DNA of 64,000 nucleotides. It comes from Microcystis wesenbergii NRERC-220 (GTDB taxonomy: Bacteria; Cyanobacteriota; Cyanobacteriia; Cyanobacteriales; Microcystaceae). Numbering within the stretch: the stretch's first letter is position 1; each line of letters opens with the position of its first letter. Below are positions 8,771-17,352 of this stretch, in pieces. The translations under genes and the position numbers were made by a program. The notes below the pieces were generated by a model. That model had not been told where the DNA came from and did not search any database. It saw nothing but the letters and a program-made list of their open reading frames with translations. Location: positions 3,051,501-3,115,500 of the forward strand of contig NZ_JAVSJA010000001.1 in assembly GCF_032027425.1 (NCBI RefSeq), read 5' to 3'.

Positions 8771-10405
8771 ATGACGACCGAAATTGAAAAAGAACTAGAA
8801 ACCGGCGAAGCTGTCTTGGAAAAACGGCGAAATTTTGCCATTATCTCCCACCCTGACGCGGGAAAGACCACCCTGACCGAAAAACTGTTACTATACGGGG
8901 GTGCAATCCATCAAGCGGGTGCAGTCAAAGCAAGACGCGACCAACGCAAGGCCACCTCCGACTGGATGGAAATGGAAAAACAACGGGGAATTTCGATTAC
9001 TTCCACGGTTTTACAGTTCGATTATCGTGATTTTCAGATTAATCTCCTCGATACTCCCGGCCACCAAGATTTTAGCGAAGATACCTATCGTACCCTAGCC
9101 GCTGCCGATAATGCGGTGATGTTAATCGACGCAGCCAAAGGTTTAGAACCCCAAACGAGAAAACTCTTTGAAGTGTGCAAACTGCGTCAGTTGCCCATCT
9201 TTACCTTTGTTAACAAAATGGATCGCCCCGGCCGCGAACCTCTGGATTTATTGGACGAAATCGAGCGAGAATTAGGATTACAGACCTATCCCGTCAATTG
9301 GCCGATCGGAATTGGCGATCGCTTTCGGGGAGTTTTTGATCGGGCCACCCAGACCATACACCTGTTTGAACGTCGCTCCCACGGCTCTCAGGAGGCGCAG
9401 GAAACCGTGATCGAGCTTGGCGACCCCAAAATTGAGGATTATCTCGAAAAAGACCTGTATTACCAGTTAAAAGAGGATATAGAACTGCTCTCGGAATTGG
9501 GTGCGGAATTGGATTTGCCAGCAGTCCACGCAGGAGAAATGACCCCGATCTTTTTTGGTAGCGCCATGACCAATTTTGGGGTGAAATTATTCCTAGAATC
9601 CTTCCTCGACTATGGATTGCCACCCAGAGGACGCAATTCCTCCCTCGGTGTCCTTGATCCCACCTATCCCGATTTCACCGGTTTTGTCTTCAAACTGCAA
9701 GCAAACATGGATCCCAAACATCGGGACCGGGTGGCCTTTGTGCGGGTATGTACGGGGAAATTCGAGAAGGATATGGTAGTAAACCACGCTAGAACTGGTA
9801 AAACTATCCGTTTATCCCGTCCTCAGAAACTTTTTGCCCAAGATCGGGCAGTTATTGAAGAAGCTTATCCCGGAGATGTGATCGGATTGAATAACCCCGG
9901 GGTCTTTGCGATCGGTGATACCATTTATATGGGTAAAAAGCTCGAATACGAAGGGATTCCCTGTTTTTCCCCGGAATTATTCGCCTATCTCAGAAATCCT
10001 AACCCTTCCAAGTTCAAACAGTTTCAAAAAGGAGTCTCGGAATTACAGGAAGAAGGGGCCGTACAGATATTATCCTCGATCGATGAATTTAAACGCGACC
10101 CGATTTTAGCCGCCGTCGGTCAATTACAGTTTGAAGTGGTGCAATTCCGTCTTTTAAGCGAGTACGGAGTCGAAACTACCCTCGAACCCCTAGCCTATAG
10201 TTTAGCCCGTTGGGTCGCCGGGGGTTGGGCCGCTTTAGAAAAAGCAGGTAAACTCTTTAATACTCTAACTGTCAAAGATTACTGGGGTCGTCCCGTCTTA
10301 TTATTCAAAAATGAGTGGAATTTACAGCAAGTTAAAGAAGATCACCCCTCTTTGCAATTAAACTCGATCGCACCAGTAGGATCGGGAGTACAACCGCAAT
10401 CCTAA
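8771..10405 (+). CDS. prfC: peptide chain release factor 3
   Basis: This is a 544-aa translational GTPase that removes RF1 or RF2 from the ribosome after peptide release. The G domain is complete: [15 protein letters not shown] (G1, residues 26-40), the RGIST switch I near 75, [13 protein letters not shown] (G3) near 95 and NKMDRPG (G4) near 147. The body [22 protein letters not shown] begins domain II, and the C-terminal region ends with domain III. The length matches bacterial RF3. It stands apart from the R-M genes, has many more GC-rich codons and HIP1 octamers, and is transcribed in the same direction. Confidence 0.97.
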   Translation: MTTEIEKELETGEAVLEKRRNFAIISHPDAGKTTLTEKLLLYGGAIHQAGAVKARRDQRKATSDWMEMEKQRGISITSTVLQFDYRDFQINLLDTPGHQDFSEDTYRTLAAADNAVMLIDAAKGLEPQTRKLFEVCKLRQLPIFTFVNKMDRPGREPLDLLDEIERELGLQTYPVNWPIGIGDRFRGVFDRATQTIHLFERRSHGSQEAQETVIELGDPKIEDYLEKDLYYQLKEDIELLSELGAELDLPAVHAGEMTPIFFGSAMTNFGVKLFLESFLDYGLPPRGRNSSLGVLDPTYPDFTGFVFKLQANMDPKHRDRVAFVRVCTGKFEKDMVVNHARTGKTIRLSRPQKLFAQDRAVIEEAYPGDVIGLNNPGVFAIGDTIYMGKKLEYEGIPCFSPELFAYLRNPNPSKFKQFQKGVSELQEEGAVQILSSIDEFKRDPILAAVGQLQFEVVQFRLLSEYGVETTLEPLAYSLARWVAGGWAALEKAGKLFNTLTVKDYWGRPVLLFKNEWNLQQVKEDHPSLQLNSIAPVGSGVQPQS

Positions 10406-10517
10406 CCCTTAATCCCCCAAGACAATTGCCGAACTGGTCAGGACAAGATAGCGACCCCCCAGATAACTAGACTAAAGTAGAAGTGGTCAGAAAGTCTCGA
10501 TCTTTCCTAACACTCGG

Positions 10518-11228
10518 ATGTCTCAAAGCAGTATCGTTGACGAGTCCCTCACCATTAGAAAAAGTCCTCCTGTCAATTCCCGAATTAATCCCTGTTTAAT
10601 TCGCTTTTGTTATTTTCTGGGAAATTATCTGGTTTTACCGGCTTTTTTCAGCAAAATAACGGTGACAGGCCAGGAAAATATTCCCCTAACGGGGGGTGTC
10701 ATCCTTGCACCTACCCATCGGTCCCGTTGGGATGCGCTGATTTTACCCTACGCGGTGGGGCGCTTAGTTACTGGACGCGATTTGCGCTTTATGGTTTCCG
10801 CTAATGAGATCAAAGGGGTGCAAGGTTGGTTTATCCGACGCTTGGGGGGTTTTCCCGTCAACACCGATCACCCCGGTATGGGTAGTCTGATCCATAGCGT
10901 CGAACTTTTGGCCGCGGGGGAAATGGTGGCGATTTTTCCGGAAGGGGGTATCTGTCGCGATCGAGTGGTTCATCCCCTGAAACCGGGAGTAGCGCGGATC
11001 GCGTTGGAAGTTAAGATCATGAAACCCGATGCAGATATCAAGATTTTGCCGGTAAGTATTAGTTATAATCAGCCTTACCCCGGATGGGGAAGCGAAGCGA
11101 CAGTAAATATCGGTCAAGGGATTGATGTGCTTGATTATCAGCAAAATTCGCTAAAACGGGAAACTGTCCGCTTAACCAAAACCTTGAGCGATCGCTTAAA
11201 ATTTCTCCACGAGGATCAATCACCTTAA
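10518..11228 (+). CDS. plsC: 1-acyl-sn-glycerol-3-phosphate acyltransferase family protein
   Basis: This 236-aa membrane-associated acyltransferase of the PlsC/LPLAT family would place the second acyl chain on lysophosphatidic acid. The catalytic HX4D motif reads APTHRSRWDAL (about residues 65-75), and the substrate-binding FPEGGICRD motif is near 135. A hydrophobic N-terminal segment (residues 25-45) suits membrane attachment. Cyanobacteria often have several PlsC-like proteins, so the exact substrate is inferred. The gene ends just before a MITE and has no obvious operon partner. Confidence 0.88.
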   Translation: MSQSSIVDESLTIRKSPPVNSRINPCLIRFCYFLGNYLVLPAFFSKITVTGQENIPLTGGVILAPTHRSRWDALILPYAVGRLVTGRDLRFMVSANEIKGVQGWFIRRLGGFPVNTDHPGMGSLIHSVELLAAGEMVAIFPEGGICRDRVVHPLKPGVARIALEVKIMKPDADIKILPVSISYNQPYPGWGSEATVNIGQGIDVLDYQQNSLKRETVRLTKTLSDRLKFLHEDQSP

Positions 11229-11334
11229 TCAGCTGTTGACTATCTACCCCATGAGTGGGATTTCGGGGACGGATTAAAATGATTGTTTTAACTATTTTTA
11301 AGTAAAAAAGTGGCTTTTCTGGTTTAAATAAATA

Positions 11335-11453
11335 ATACTAAATCTGGTTATTAAGGACTGATTATTTATTCCCCTTTTTGCATGAGTGCATGAGTAGAAA
11401 ACGGGTTTCTCGGAGAAACCCGTTTTCTGTGCGTTACTCAACGGATTTAGTAT
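11335..11453. mobile_element. MITE-like element with TACTAAATC termini
   Basis: A 119-bp element starts with ATACTAAATC and ends with its inverse GATTTAGTAT. It encloses a strong hairpin at 11396-11428 with 16-bp perfect arms around AGAAAACGGGTTTCTC, which could also act as a terminator for plsC. It has no coding capacity. TA at both tips would fit an IS630/mariner-type target. The rest of the 11229-11592 gap holds nothing further that I recognise. Confidence 0.6.
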
Positions 11454-11592
11454 AACATCTTGGTTTTTTCTATTTCTGGCTCCTGAATACTGCCTCGGAG
11501 ACCCATCAGACCGGTGAAGATGTCCGATTGTTGCAGGGGGTCTAATGATAGAATGGGCATCAGCGAAAGTAGTTTGTGAGCGAAGTGATCCG

Positions 11593-12576
11593 ATGCAGTT
11601 CCAAATCCAGCCAGACAGTGAAATCCCCGCCTCTAAGCAATTATTTGACCAAATTCGCTTCGCTATCGCCTCTCGTCAGTATCCACCAGGCCATCGTTTA
11701 CCTAGTACCCGTCAACTAGCTATGATCACGGGATTACACCGTAATACGATAAGTAAAATTTATCAGCAACTGGAAGACGATGGGTTAGTAGAATCCATAG
11801 CAGGTTCGGGGATTTATGTCAAGGCTCGCGGGCATGAAAACGATAATTTATCGGGTTCGCCCCTATTGGAACAAAATCCAGAAATAGGCCGACTAATTCG
11901 CCAGAGTTTGGCTAGTTTTCTCGCTCAAGGTTTAACTTTAGAGCAAATTCGCGAGTTATTACTGGCGGAAATTGATTGGCGATCGCAGTGTAGTTCCCAA
12001 GTTCTTGTCACCATTCCCCGTCACGATTTGGGTGCAGGAGAACTAATGTTGAGAGAATTAGAGCAATCCCTCAAAATTCCCGTCCAATTAGTGGCCATGG
12101 AGGATTTAGCCCAAGTTTTAGCCAATACTAAATCTGCCACCGTTGTCACCAGTCGCTATTTTATCAGTGTGGCGGAGGAAATTGCCGCTCCTTTTCACCT
12201 ACGAGTCATTCCCATCGATATCTATGATTACAGCAAGGAATTGGCATTAATCAAAAAATTACCCACCGATAGCCGTTTGGGGATTGTCAGTATTAGCACC
12301 GGTATTATTAAGGTGGCCGAAATTTTAATTCATAGTTTACGGGGCGATGATTTATTAGTTATGTCTGCCCAAATTCATGAAACGGATAAGTTAAAAGTTT
12401 TAGCCCGAACTTCCCAGACAATTATCAGTGATCAAGCGAGTTATACTTTAATTAAAAATCTGATTAATGAAGTGCGATCGGATTTAATTCGTCTGCCAGA
12501 AATTATCTGTAGTGATAATTATATTGGGGATAAATCAATTCAATTGCTCAGACGAGAATTAGGATTAGGTGGTTAG
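11593..12576 (+). CDS. GntR family transcriptional regulator
   Basis: This 327-aa DNA-binding regulator has an N-terminal winged helix of GntR type (residues 8-78), with the characteristic PPGHRLPSTRQLAMITGLHRNT region and the YQQLEDDGLVES wing. The C-terminal 240 residues do not look like the aminotransferase of MocR proteins, and they carry alternating hydrophobic strands of unknown ligand-binding type. ATG 11593 is chosen over an ATG 48 bp earlier because the conserved domain begins only a few residues after it. Cyanobacteria have a related regulator (Sll1961 in Synechocystis) linked to photosystem stoichiometry. Orthology here is an inference. Confidence 0.8.
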   Translation: MQFQIQPDSEIPASKQLFDQIRFAIASRQYPPGHRLPSTRQLAMITGLHRNTISKIYQQLEDDGLVESIAGSGIYVKARGHENDNLSGSPLLEQNPEIGRLIRQSLASFLAQGLTLEQIRELLLAEIDWRSQCSSQVLVTIPRHDLGAGELMLRELEQSLKIPVQLVAMEDLAQVLANTKSATVVTSRYFISVAEEIAAPFHLRVIPIDIYDYSKELALIKKLPTDSRLGIVSISTGIIKVAEILIHSLRGDDLLVMSAQIHETDKLKVLARTSQTIISDQASYTLIKNLINEVRSDLIRLPEIICSDNYIGDKSIQLLRRELGLGG

Positions 12577-12584
12577 AGGATAAG

Positions 12585-12683
12585 CTATAGCGGTAAGCGC
12601 TTGAGTGAGATACAAACCAAGCTTTGCCTAGCATGGTTTATAGCTCGTGACACTGTACCTCATACGACTGCACACCGCTATAG
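12585..12683. mobile_element. MITE-like element with CTATAGCGGT termini
   Basis: A 99-bp element lies between CTATAGCGGT (from 12585) and its inverse ACCGCTATAG (to 12683), directly after the GntR stop. It encodes nothing. The termini differ from those of the other MITEs in this window, so it belongs to a separate family. Confidence 0.6.
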
Positions 12684-12721
12684 GACCCATTTTAACCTCT
12701 GAATCTCCCCCACCCCCCCAA

Positions 12722-12741
12722 CCCCCCCGACGTCGGGGGGG
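12722..12741. repeat. perfect 20-bp G/C palindrome in the gap before the vWA gene
   Basis: Seven Cs, GACGTC and seven Gs form a perfect palindrome, followed by a second G run and by the 12-bp palindrome CTCTTGCAAGAG at 12756-12767. It could act as a transcription barrier between the GntR gene and the four-gene operon. Apart from this, a MITE and a possible promoter, the 12577-12963 gap holds nothing I recognise. Confidence 0.5.
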
Positions 12742-12840
12742 CAAGGGGGGGTTGCCTCTTGCAAGAGTGCCTTATCTCAACAAGCAATTTAAATGCGCGG
12801 GCAGCTGAACTTTAAAATTTATTTTACTCTATGGTTACTA

Positions 12841-12914
12841 TTGACAATGACCTAGGGCAAATCGAGAATAAAAGCGAAAAAAACTTTTAAGAAGTATTAA
12901 CTTTTTAGTACAAT
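12841..12914 (+). promoter_or_regulatory. candidate promoter region of the four-gene operon
   Basis: TTGACA at 12841-12846 has GAGAAT 17 bp downstream at 12864-12869. A second -10-like TACAAT lies at 12909-12914, about 50 bp before the vWA gene start. Either could drive the operon. There is no clear operator. This rests on consensus matching only. Confidence 0.3.
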
Positions 12915-12963
12915 GGCGGAAGGATAGGGATAAGCTCAATTTTTCACTCTCGGACGAGGTTAG

Positions 12964-14088
12964 ATGAAAAGTGCTGAATGTTTAACGGTATCCCCCGGGG
13001 AACCGCTTACTGATTGGCAAAAACTGGGATTAGATTTTGTGGCTCGTTGGCAGGGACGAGATGTTATCCTAGCGATCGATCTTACCGGTAGTGTTAACTT
13101 TAATGATGAAGGACGCACGCGCCTCGGTCAAATTATTCGCGATAGTTTAAAAAATAACGATTCCGTTTATTTAGTTCCCTTTGCTGATAATGTCCAACCG
13201 ATTACAGAACCGATTTTAATTCGCGGAAAGGAAGATATAGATGCGGTTTTAAAAGCGATTCCCTGGCAATCTAGCCAAAGTGCTAAAAATACCGATATTC
13301 AGCGCGCAGAATGGCACGTTTATCCCCGACTGGCACGCTTAAATCAGTGTCGTTTAACTGCCAATCAAGCTATCAAACCCCAGTCGGTAGTTTGGATTAC
13401 CGATGCACCCCTTTCTACCGCTGCGGGGATTACTTCACAACAGTGGATAGAAAACCCAAAAAATAGCCCTTTTCGTCTTGCTGATTCTCCCGAAAGTTTG
13501 GAGAGACAAAACTGGCTTAATTCCCTACCAATTAATCTAAGAACCCAAGAAATTACCGCCACTAACGGCAATAAATATAAACTATCAGTTGTCGATATTG
13601 CTCCCACAGCACAAGAGTTTTGTACTCCCGCACCGGGAGGACAAGAAACTTGTTTGATTAATTCTTATCTCTTGAGTCAGTTATGGTTGCCAGCATTGGT
13701 AATTACATTAATGGGAATTGGGGGAATAGTAGCGAGTATTTTGGGAATTCGTCACTGGTTGCTGTTAAATACTGCTTGGACTATTGAAGTCTCCTCTAAT
13801 GATGATGAAGATGAAACCCAAAAATATATTTTAAAAACATCTGGAAAAATTAACATCGGTGGTGATGAATATCATAAGAATACCATCCCTTGTCCTGGGG
13901 AAGAAATTCGCTGCTATTTAGAAAGACGCGGCAATCAGTTATATCTGAAACCCAGTCAACAAGCAGAGATTTTTTATCGAGGTAGTCAACTAACTCAGGA
14001 GGTGAAAATAGATAAAAATTACCTGACTTTAACCTATCACCATAACCATCAAGATTTCGACCTACAAATTCAGATTAGCAAAAAATAA
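12964..14088 (+). CDS. membrane-anchored vWA domain protein (operon gene 1)
   Basis: This 374-aa protein opens with a von Willebrand A domain (residues 30-215). The metal-site motif is DLTGS at 39-43, a DxSxS variant with Thr for the first Ser, and it is completed by Thr110 and Asp147 in VWITDAP. A single transmembrane helix follows at 239-262. The last 105 residues are rich in beta strands (INIGG ... LERRGNQLYLKP ... YRGSQLTQEV) and resemble an FHA-type sandwich, although I cannot prove this. The gene is first in an operon with a tubulin-like gene 17 bp downstream. It could act as a membrane sensor or scaffold binding its partners through the metal site. No signal peptide is evident. Confidence 0.75.
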   Translation: MKSAECLTVSPGEPLTDWQKLGLDFVARWQGRDVILAIDLTGSVNFNDEGRTRLGQIIRDSLKNNDSVYLVPFADNVQPITEPILIRGKEDIDAVLKAIPWQSSQSAKNTDIQRAEWHVYPRLARLNQCRLTANQAIKPQSVVWITDAPLSTAAGITSQQWIENPKNSPFRLADSPESLERQNWLNSLPINLRTQEITATNGNKYKLSVVDIAPTAQEFCTPAPGGQETCLINSYLLSQLWLPALVITLMGIGGIVASILGIRHWLLLNTAWTIEVSSNDDEDETQKYILKTSGKINIGGDEYHKNTIPCPGEEIRCYLERRGNQLYLKPSQQAEIFYRGSQLTQEVKIDKNYLTLTYHHNHQDFDLQIQISKK

Positions 14089-14105
14089 CTCAGGAGATTT
14101 AAACC

Positions 14106-17100
14106 ATGGCTAACACCAGTCAAACCCGCGCTATCAAACGGACAATTATCATCGGATTAGGTGGTACTGGTCGAGATGTGTTGATGAGAATTCGTCGCTT
14201 TATTATTGATAAGTATGGGAAGTTATCTAACCTACCCGTTGTCAGTTTTGTTCATATTGACACAGATAAAAATGCTTTTAATGGTTCGGGTTTACCCACC
14301 GGAAATAGCTATCACGGGGAAGAAATTCTTCTATCAGCTGCTGAAAGAGTATTTATTAATATGAATGCTCAGGATGTTAACAATCTCACCTATGAACTTG
14401 AACACCAAACCCTTTTTGAAAGTCCCTTTTCCCATATTGAAAGCTGGTTAGACCCAAGACTAAAAAAACAAATAACTGCCATTGAAAATGGTGCGGGGGG
14501 TATTCGTCCCGTCGGTCGTTTAGCTTTCTTCCATAACTATCAAAAAATTCAGGAAGCAATTGAAGCAGCGGAAAGACGAACTTCTGGTCATGAATCCTTT
14601 ATGTTTAGCGGTAAAGTTAACGGTCAAAGTTTTAATGTCCAAGGGGGGTTAAATGTCTTTGTTGTCGGTTCTTTGTGTGGGGGAACTGGTAGCGGTATTT
14701 TCCTCGATGTGGCCTACACTTTGCGTCATATTTTACAACAAACCGCCGAATATACATCCTTTGGTTATTTGGTAATTAGTCCTAAACTTTATGGTGATGG
14801 GGCAATTATGAGAGCTAATACCTATGCAGCTTTGAAAGAGTTAGATCATTATACCAATGAAAGTAATTCCTTTCAAGTCTGTTATGATAAACAAAATTTC
14901 GTCCACATCGATGAAAAACGTTCTCCTTTTGATTTTGCCTACTTAGTTTCTAATCGCACTGCGGGAGATTACCAGATTAATAATAAAGGTAAATTATGTA
15001 ATGTCATTGCTTACAAGATTTTCTTGGATTTTGCCGATGAGTTATCTCTCCCCATCAAAAGAAATCGGGATAACTATAAAGACCCGATGATTCGTAAAGA
15101 TAATCATCCTTTTCAGATGTGTCAAGGTTATATCTCCTTTGGACTAGCGAGGATTTATTTTACTCGCGACCGAATTGTGCAGATTGGTCTCAATCGTTTT
15201 AGTCTCAAATTAATTAAATTTTGGTTAGAGGGATATGGTCAAAGTCCCAGTGGACAAGAGTTATTAAGTAAGTTCCTAGCTAATTGGAGTACCCAAAGTA
15301 ATAAGGATTATTTTACTGCCAGATTGGAAGAGGCAACCCTAGAGAATAATAAAACTTTTTCTAAGACTTTAACCGCTTGGAAAAATTCCCTAGAGGAAGA
15401 AATATCCAATAGTCAAGATTTGGAGAATTTACCCCAAACCGTCAAGCAATCCCTAGAAAAAGAGTTTCGCAAAGTACAAGGAGGAGAAACAGATAGCAGT
15501 CGCGGAATCTGGTTAACTCTGACCCAACAAACTCAACCTAAATTAATCGAAAAATTTAAGTCAGATATTGACCAATTTTTGGAGATTCTTCTTAATCCTG
15601 ATAGCTTAGAATTTTCTTTGGAAAATAGCCTATCTTTTTTGGTCGCTTTACAAGTACAGATTAATACCTACAAGGGGAATCTAGAGGAATTATCTCAGGA
15701 TAATAAAGGGTTTCATTCCTCGGAAAAAATTGATAACATTTGGCGAAATCTCAAACAAACTCTCGAAGATATAAACGGGAAAAAGTCTGTCTTCAAGATG
15801 TTCAATAAAAATGCCAATAGTGAGAGAATCAAGGCCGAGTTAAGAGACTACGTTCAAAGCGGACAAAAATTAATTCAGCATAACTTTAATTTCAGCATCA
15901 ATGGGGAATCCAGAAAGATTGTTGAAGCGATTCTCAAGCATATTTCCAGTCGAATGCTGCAGATACAACAACTGAAAGAAACCCTATATCAGCTAATCAC
16001 AGAATACGATAAATACGAACAGGAGTTAATGCAGTTAAATCTCGACGAGATGACTGGGGAAGGTATTTTCCCAGAGGAGAATATTGATAACTGTATCCCT
16101 GACAGTAACTCCCGAACTCAATACATTTCCGTTAGCCAAAAAGTCACCAATAATTTAGGCTATAATGCTTCACTATTCAGTTTATTTAGCCAATCTTTTG
16201 TTATTGATAATGAAACTCTCAAAGATACCCTAACAGCAACAATCGAGAAACAGTTTCAATCAGTAAGCACTAATAAAATTGATGCAGTAATTAAGCGATT
16301 TATGGGTCAATATAGACCACATGATTTTCCTGAACGCTTGGCGCAAATTCTGCGAGAAGCTGATTTAATGTTACCCATAAATGTTAATGATGCTTACTAT
16401 CGTTTGCATACAGATAAAGCATTACTAATTGGGACTAAGGATGATAATTCACCCACCATGCAAAGATTTATGAAGACTCTCGAATCTGATTTAAATATTA
16501 ATCGGGGGACTTCTTTTGAATCAATTCAAACCGACGAAGAAATCCTAATTACCTACGAGTTTGGTGGGTTTCCCCTAAGAATCATTACTGATTTATCTGG
16601 GTTACAAAAAATCTATCAAGACCAAAAGAGAATCAGCATTTTACACAATGATTACAGGATAGATTTTGCTGATATTATCCCACCACCTGCCAAATTAATT
16701 GAGGAATTAGAGTTTATTTTCTATCCCGCAATTGCTCTCGGTTTACTAGAATACGATGAGGAAGATGATACTTATCAATTAGTCATTGAAGGCGATTTAT
16801 TTAACAATAAGTCCATCATTGACATTAGCGGTAATTGGCGACTTGCTTTAGAACAATTTGCTTCTCGGAAGGACATGATTAATGCTTTGCAGGTACTGCT
16901 TAATCACGCAAAAAATGAGATTTTGGCTAATCCTCCTCTATTATTTACTAACGAGGGTGATTATTTCCAGAACGTCAGCTATTTTGTCAACAATGTCAAA
17001 AATTTACCCTCCTATCACCCTAATTATCGCTACAAAGATAAGGTAGCTGGACAAGATGGAAATCATATACAGGAGGCAAAAGAAGGAATTATCACCCGTT

Positions 17101-17261
17101 TTGTTAATCAACTGAAAATGGAACTAGAAAAACGTGCTGCTGAACAGAAAAAACTCGACAAACAACAGCAAAAGCAACAAACTTTACTGGGAACAAACAA
17201 TAACAGTAGTCAACCCAGTTTACCCGCAGAGGTTAGCACTACTGATGAATGGTCAAATTAA
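14106..17261 (+). CDS. tubulin/FtsZ-like giant protein (operon gene 2)
   Basis: This 1051-aa protein has an N-terminal nucleotide-binding domain of the tubulin/FtsZ superfamily: IIIGLGGTGRDVL (residues 14-26, T1-like loop), VHIDTDKNAF near 49, NGAGGIRPVGRLAF near 128 (T3-like) and the diagnostic CGGTGSG at 191-197 (T4 loop). I do not see a convincing T7 catalytic NxxDxx motif. The following 650 residues are helical and charged, with no known domain, and the C-terminus is Gln/Lys-rich. It is far longer than FtsZ (about 400 aa) and matches the idea of the FtsZ-like family 1 reported by comparative genomics together with vWA and OmpA-like partners. Likely a GTP-dependent polymer or scaffold in the cytoplasm; its function is unproven. 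Confidence 0.75.
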   Translation: MANTSQTRAIKRTIIIGLGGTGRDVLMRIRRFIIDKYGKLSNLPVVSFVHIDTDKNAFNGSGLPTGNSYHGEEILLSAAERVFINMNAQDVNNLTYELEHQTLFESPFSHIESWLDPRLKKQITAIENGAGGIRPVGRLAFFHNYQKIQEAIEAAERRTSGHESFMFSGKVNGQSFNVQGGLNVFVVGSLCGGTGSGIFLDVAYTLRHILQQTAEYTSFGYLVISPKLYGDGAIMRANTYAALKELDHYTNESNSFQVCYDKQNFVHIDEKRSPFDFAYLVSNRTAGDYQINNKGKLCNVIAYKIFLDFADELSLPIKRNRDNYKDPMIRKDNHPFQMCQGYISFGLARIYFTRDRIVQIGLNRFSLKLIKFWLEGYGQSPSGQELLSKFLANWSTQSNKDYFTARLEEATLENNKTFSKTLTAWKNSLEEEISNSQDLENLPQTVKQSLEKEFRKVQGGETDSSRGIWLTLTQQTQPKLIEKFKSDIDQFLEILLNPDSLEFSLENSLSFLVALQVQINTYKGNLEELSQDNKGFHSSEKIDNIWRNLKQTLEDINGKKSVFKMFNKNANSERIKAELRDYVQSGQKLIQHNFNFSINGESRKIVEAILKHISSRMLQIQQLKETLYQLITEYDKYEQELMQLNLDEMTGEGIFPEENIDNCIPDSNSRTQYISVSQKVTNNLGYNASLFSLFSQSFVIDNETLKDTLTATIEKQFQSVSTNKIDAVIKRFMGQYRPHDFPERLAQILREADLMLPINVNDAYYRLHTDKALLIGTKDDNSPTMQRFMKTLESDLNINRGTSFESIQTDEEILITYEFGGFPLRIITDLSGLQKIYQDQKRISILHNDYRIDFADIIPPPAKLIEELEFIFYPAIALGLLEYDEEDDTYQLVIEGDLFNNKSIIDISGNWRLALEQFASRKDMINALQVLLNHAKNEILANPPLLFTNEGDYFQNVSYFVNNVKNLPSYHPNYRYKDKVAGQDGNHIQEAKEGIITRFVNQLKMELEKRAAEQKKLDKQQQKQQTLLGTNNNSSQPSLPAEVSTTDEWSN

Positions 17262-17352
17262 TCAATCTTAATAATGTTTCCCCAGCTATCTGAGGAAACA
17301 TTCACCCCCAACTCTCTCTATCAACCACAATTCGAGGTATCCAATAACTATC

